From Ectothiorhodospiraceae bacterium BW-2 (lineage in GTDB: Bacteria > Pseudomonadota > Gammaproteobacteria > Thiohalomonadales > Thiohalomonadaceae), in the NCBI GenBank assembly GCA_008375315.1, contig CP032507.1, positions 2,097,001 to 2,161,000 of the forward strand: a stretch of 64,000 bases of DNA, read 5' to 3'. The notes below the pieces were generated by a model that saw only the letters and a list, made by a program, of their open reading frames with translations, was not told the DNA's origin and ran no database searches. Shown here in pieces: positions 63,200 to 64,000 of the stretch; positions within the stretch are counted from its first letter, which is position 1, and each line of letters opens with the position of its first letter. A program made the translations under genes and the position numbers.

Positions 63200-63442
63200 A
63201 TGTCTATTAATTACATCGTCGGATTTCTTACTGGATATTTTGAATCTGTAAACAAAGGATATGATGAATTTTTCTTTCACACAGTGAGATCGAACCTTAT
63301 CCTATTCGGTTATAAAGATGGTAACTTTTTCGACAATCAATACGAAACTGAAGAAAAATTTAATGAAGCACTTCAAGAGGTATCCTCTCCAAAAGTCAGG
63401 GTAGCCCCCGCCCCCATGACCGAGAGCTCAGGTACTGTCTAA
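63200..63442 (+). CDS. AT-rich truncated hypothetical protein
   Basis: 80 residues. The first 60 (INYIVGFLTGYFESVNKGYD start) are AT-rich and belong with the foreign segment. The last 20 (KVRVAPAPMTESSGTV) come from GC-richer DNA at the end of the adjacent IS66-like element, so the gene was probably cut by that insertion. Its family is unknown. Starts 10 bases after the transposase stop. Confidence 0.5.
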   Translation: MSINYIVGFLTGYFESVNKGYDEFFFHTVRSNLILFGYKDGNFFDNQYETEEKFNEALQEVSSPKVRVAPAPMTESSGTV

Positions 63443-64000
63443 TACCGAGCTGGCTTTGAGCCTGATGATTTCGGCCAGTGATGGCAGGTTTTTGGCAGAG
63501 CTAAGTCGATCGTAGATGTAATCGAACAGGTTGACCCCCAGCTTTTTGGCGATTTGCGCGATCGTCATCATTGTATCTTTGGCCTCGGTACCCTTTGCGT
63601 TTTGAGTCTGAAAGCTCACATCCCGTTTGCGCGCCTGCGCACGGGCGGCGAGTTCGGCCGAGTTGTTATGCAGCGGTAGCTCCGGATACTTTAACACGAG
63701 CAGCAGATTCGACTTTTTAGCCGCTGTTTTCCGTAACCGGTCATCCAACGGTGCATCGCCCGTCGTTTGAGTGAAGAGCTCATCAAACCGGTTAGAGAGG
63801 CGCTCCGATTCCGTTTCAGAGGGCGCCTCTTTATAACTGAGCAGCTCACGGTAGTAGTCCCAGAATTCACCCAAGACCCGTTCCTGCTGCGCTTGATGGA
63901 GTTTTAGAAACGGACTGAGCCGTTTGTAGTGCCGACCTTCATGAATCCAGCAGAGCATCAGGTCGCTCAAGATCCCCTTAAATTGTGGCGCATCATCGCA
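63428..64000 (-). CDS. IS66-like transposase, C-terminal part (runs off the window)
   Basis: The open frame continues past the window edge: upstream of the apparent TTG start (63970) the translation reads CDDAPQFKGILSDLMLCWIHEG, the catalytic-Asp context of this transposase group. LPLHNNSAELAARAQARKRDV and GTEAKDTMMTIAQIAKKLGVN are the usual C-terminal blocks. The 5' part lies outside. It is GC-richer than its AT-rich neighbour and transcribed toward it. Family placement is by motif recall and is moderately certain. Confidence 0.78.
   Translation of the reverse strand, partial: CDDAPQFKGILSDLMLCWIHEGRHYKRLSPFLKLHQAQQERVLGEFWDYYRELLSYKEAPSETESERLSNRFDELFTQTTGDAPLDDRLRKTAAKKSNLLLVLKYPELPLHNNSAELAARAQARKRDVSFQTQNAKGTEAKDTMMTIAQIAKKLGVNLFDYIYDRLSSAKNLPSLAEIIRLKASSVLDST

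Noticed and set aside
62200-63200. Terminal inverted repeats of the IS5-like element
   Set aside because: The only matching ends are T/A-rich runs (TTTTTTTAAA) too simple to trust; ends left undefined.

Overview
The window reads as one chromosomal stretch of a gammaproteobacterium. Supporting evidence is gammaproteobacterial core gene order: a TPR lipoprotein, lolB, ispE, tRNA-Gln, prs, rplY, pth and ychF in a row; rppH coupled to ptsP; waaF and hldE near ilvE; rnr followed by rlmB; miaE. nuoC and nuoD are separate genes, unlike the fused nuoCD of Escherichia and Pseudomonas. A nuo operon running straight into cytochrome c maturation genes, kinase/FGE remnants and an Rpn-type nuclease gene suggest an environmental lineage, perhaps a sulfur-oxidising relative of Chromatiales or Thiotrichales. 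That placement is inference only. Bases 1 to about 61200 are moderately GC-rich with frequent CTA leucine codons and CTAG tetranucleotides; from about 61430 to 63400 the DNA is strikingly AT-rich and foreign-looking.

Layout. 2-7738: a signalling block made of a partial protein with tandem receiver domains, a TonB-dependent receptor, a YfiR-type periplasmic protein, a CHASE/HAMP hybrid histidine kinase and a receiver-GGDEF diguanylate cyclase, the last three joined by overlapping start and stop codons. 7760-12166: murJ, rppH, ptsP. 12143-16538 (minus strand): waaF, an aldo/keto reductase, hldE, a 58-residue zinc-finger gene and ilvE. 16735-23508: the TPR lipoprotein-to-ychF cluster. 23676-24564: a bacteriohemerythrin next to a globin-like protein.

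24565-27851 is a scarred accessory segment. Two paralogous membrane coiled-coil genes, each with the same upstream 25-mer and related 3' flanks, bracket a wrecked kinase/FGE-domain pseudogene and an Rpn-family nuclease gene cut by an in-frame TGA. A perfect 15-bp inverted repeat and a promoter candidate then lead into nuoA-N (27970-42484), respiratory complex I. ccmC, D, E, F, G, H and I follow in the same direction (42504-48175); ccmA and ccmB are absent from the window.

48188-55091 holds rnr, rlmB, msrA, an unrecognised coiled-coil protein, a DUF302 protein, miaE and a glycosyltransferase-like gene. A SulP anion transporter with a large extra coiled-coil insert (minus) diverges from an orphan PotD-type polyamine-binding protein (plus). 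Three short-overlap minus-strand genes (a hypothetical protein, a small secreted protein and a putative lipoprotein aminopeptidase) diverge from a pspA homologue. The pspA promoter candidate carries two matching palindromes exactly 32 bp apart, the best candidate regulatory device in the window. The right end (61183-64000) is mobile DNA: an AT-rich unknown ORF, an IS5-superfamily-like transposase split by a -1 frameshift at an A9 run, a truncated AT-rich ORF, and the C-terminal part of an IS66-like transposase running off the window. I found no CRISPR array, rRNA or phage structural genes.
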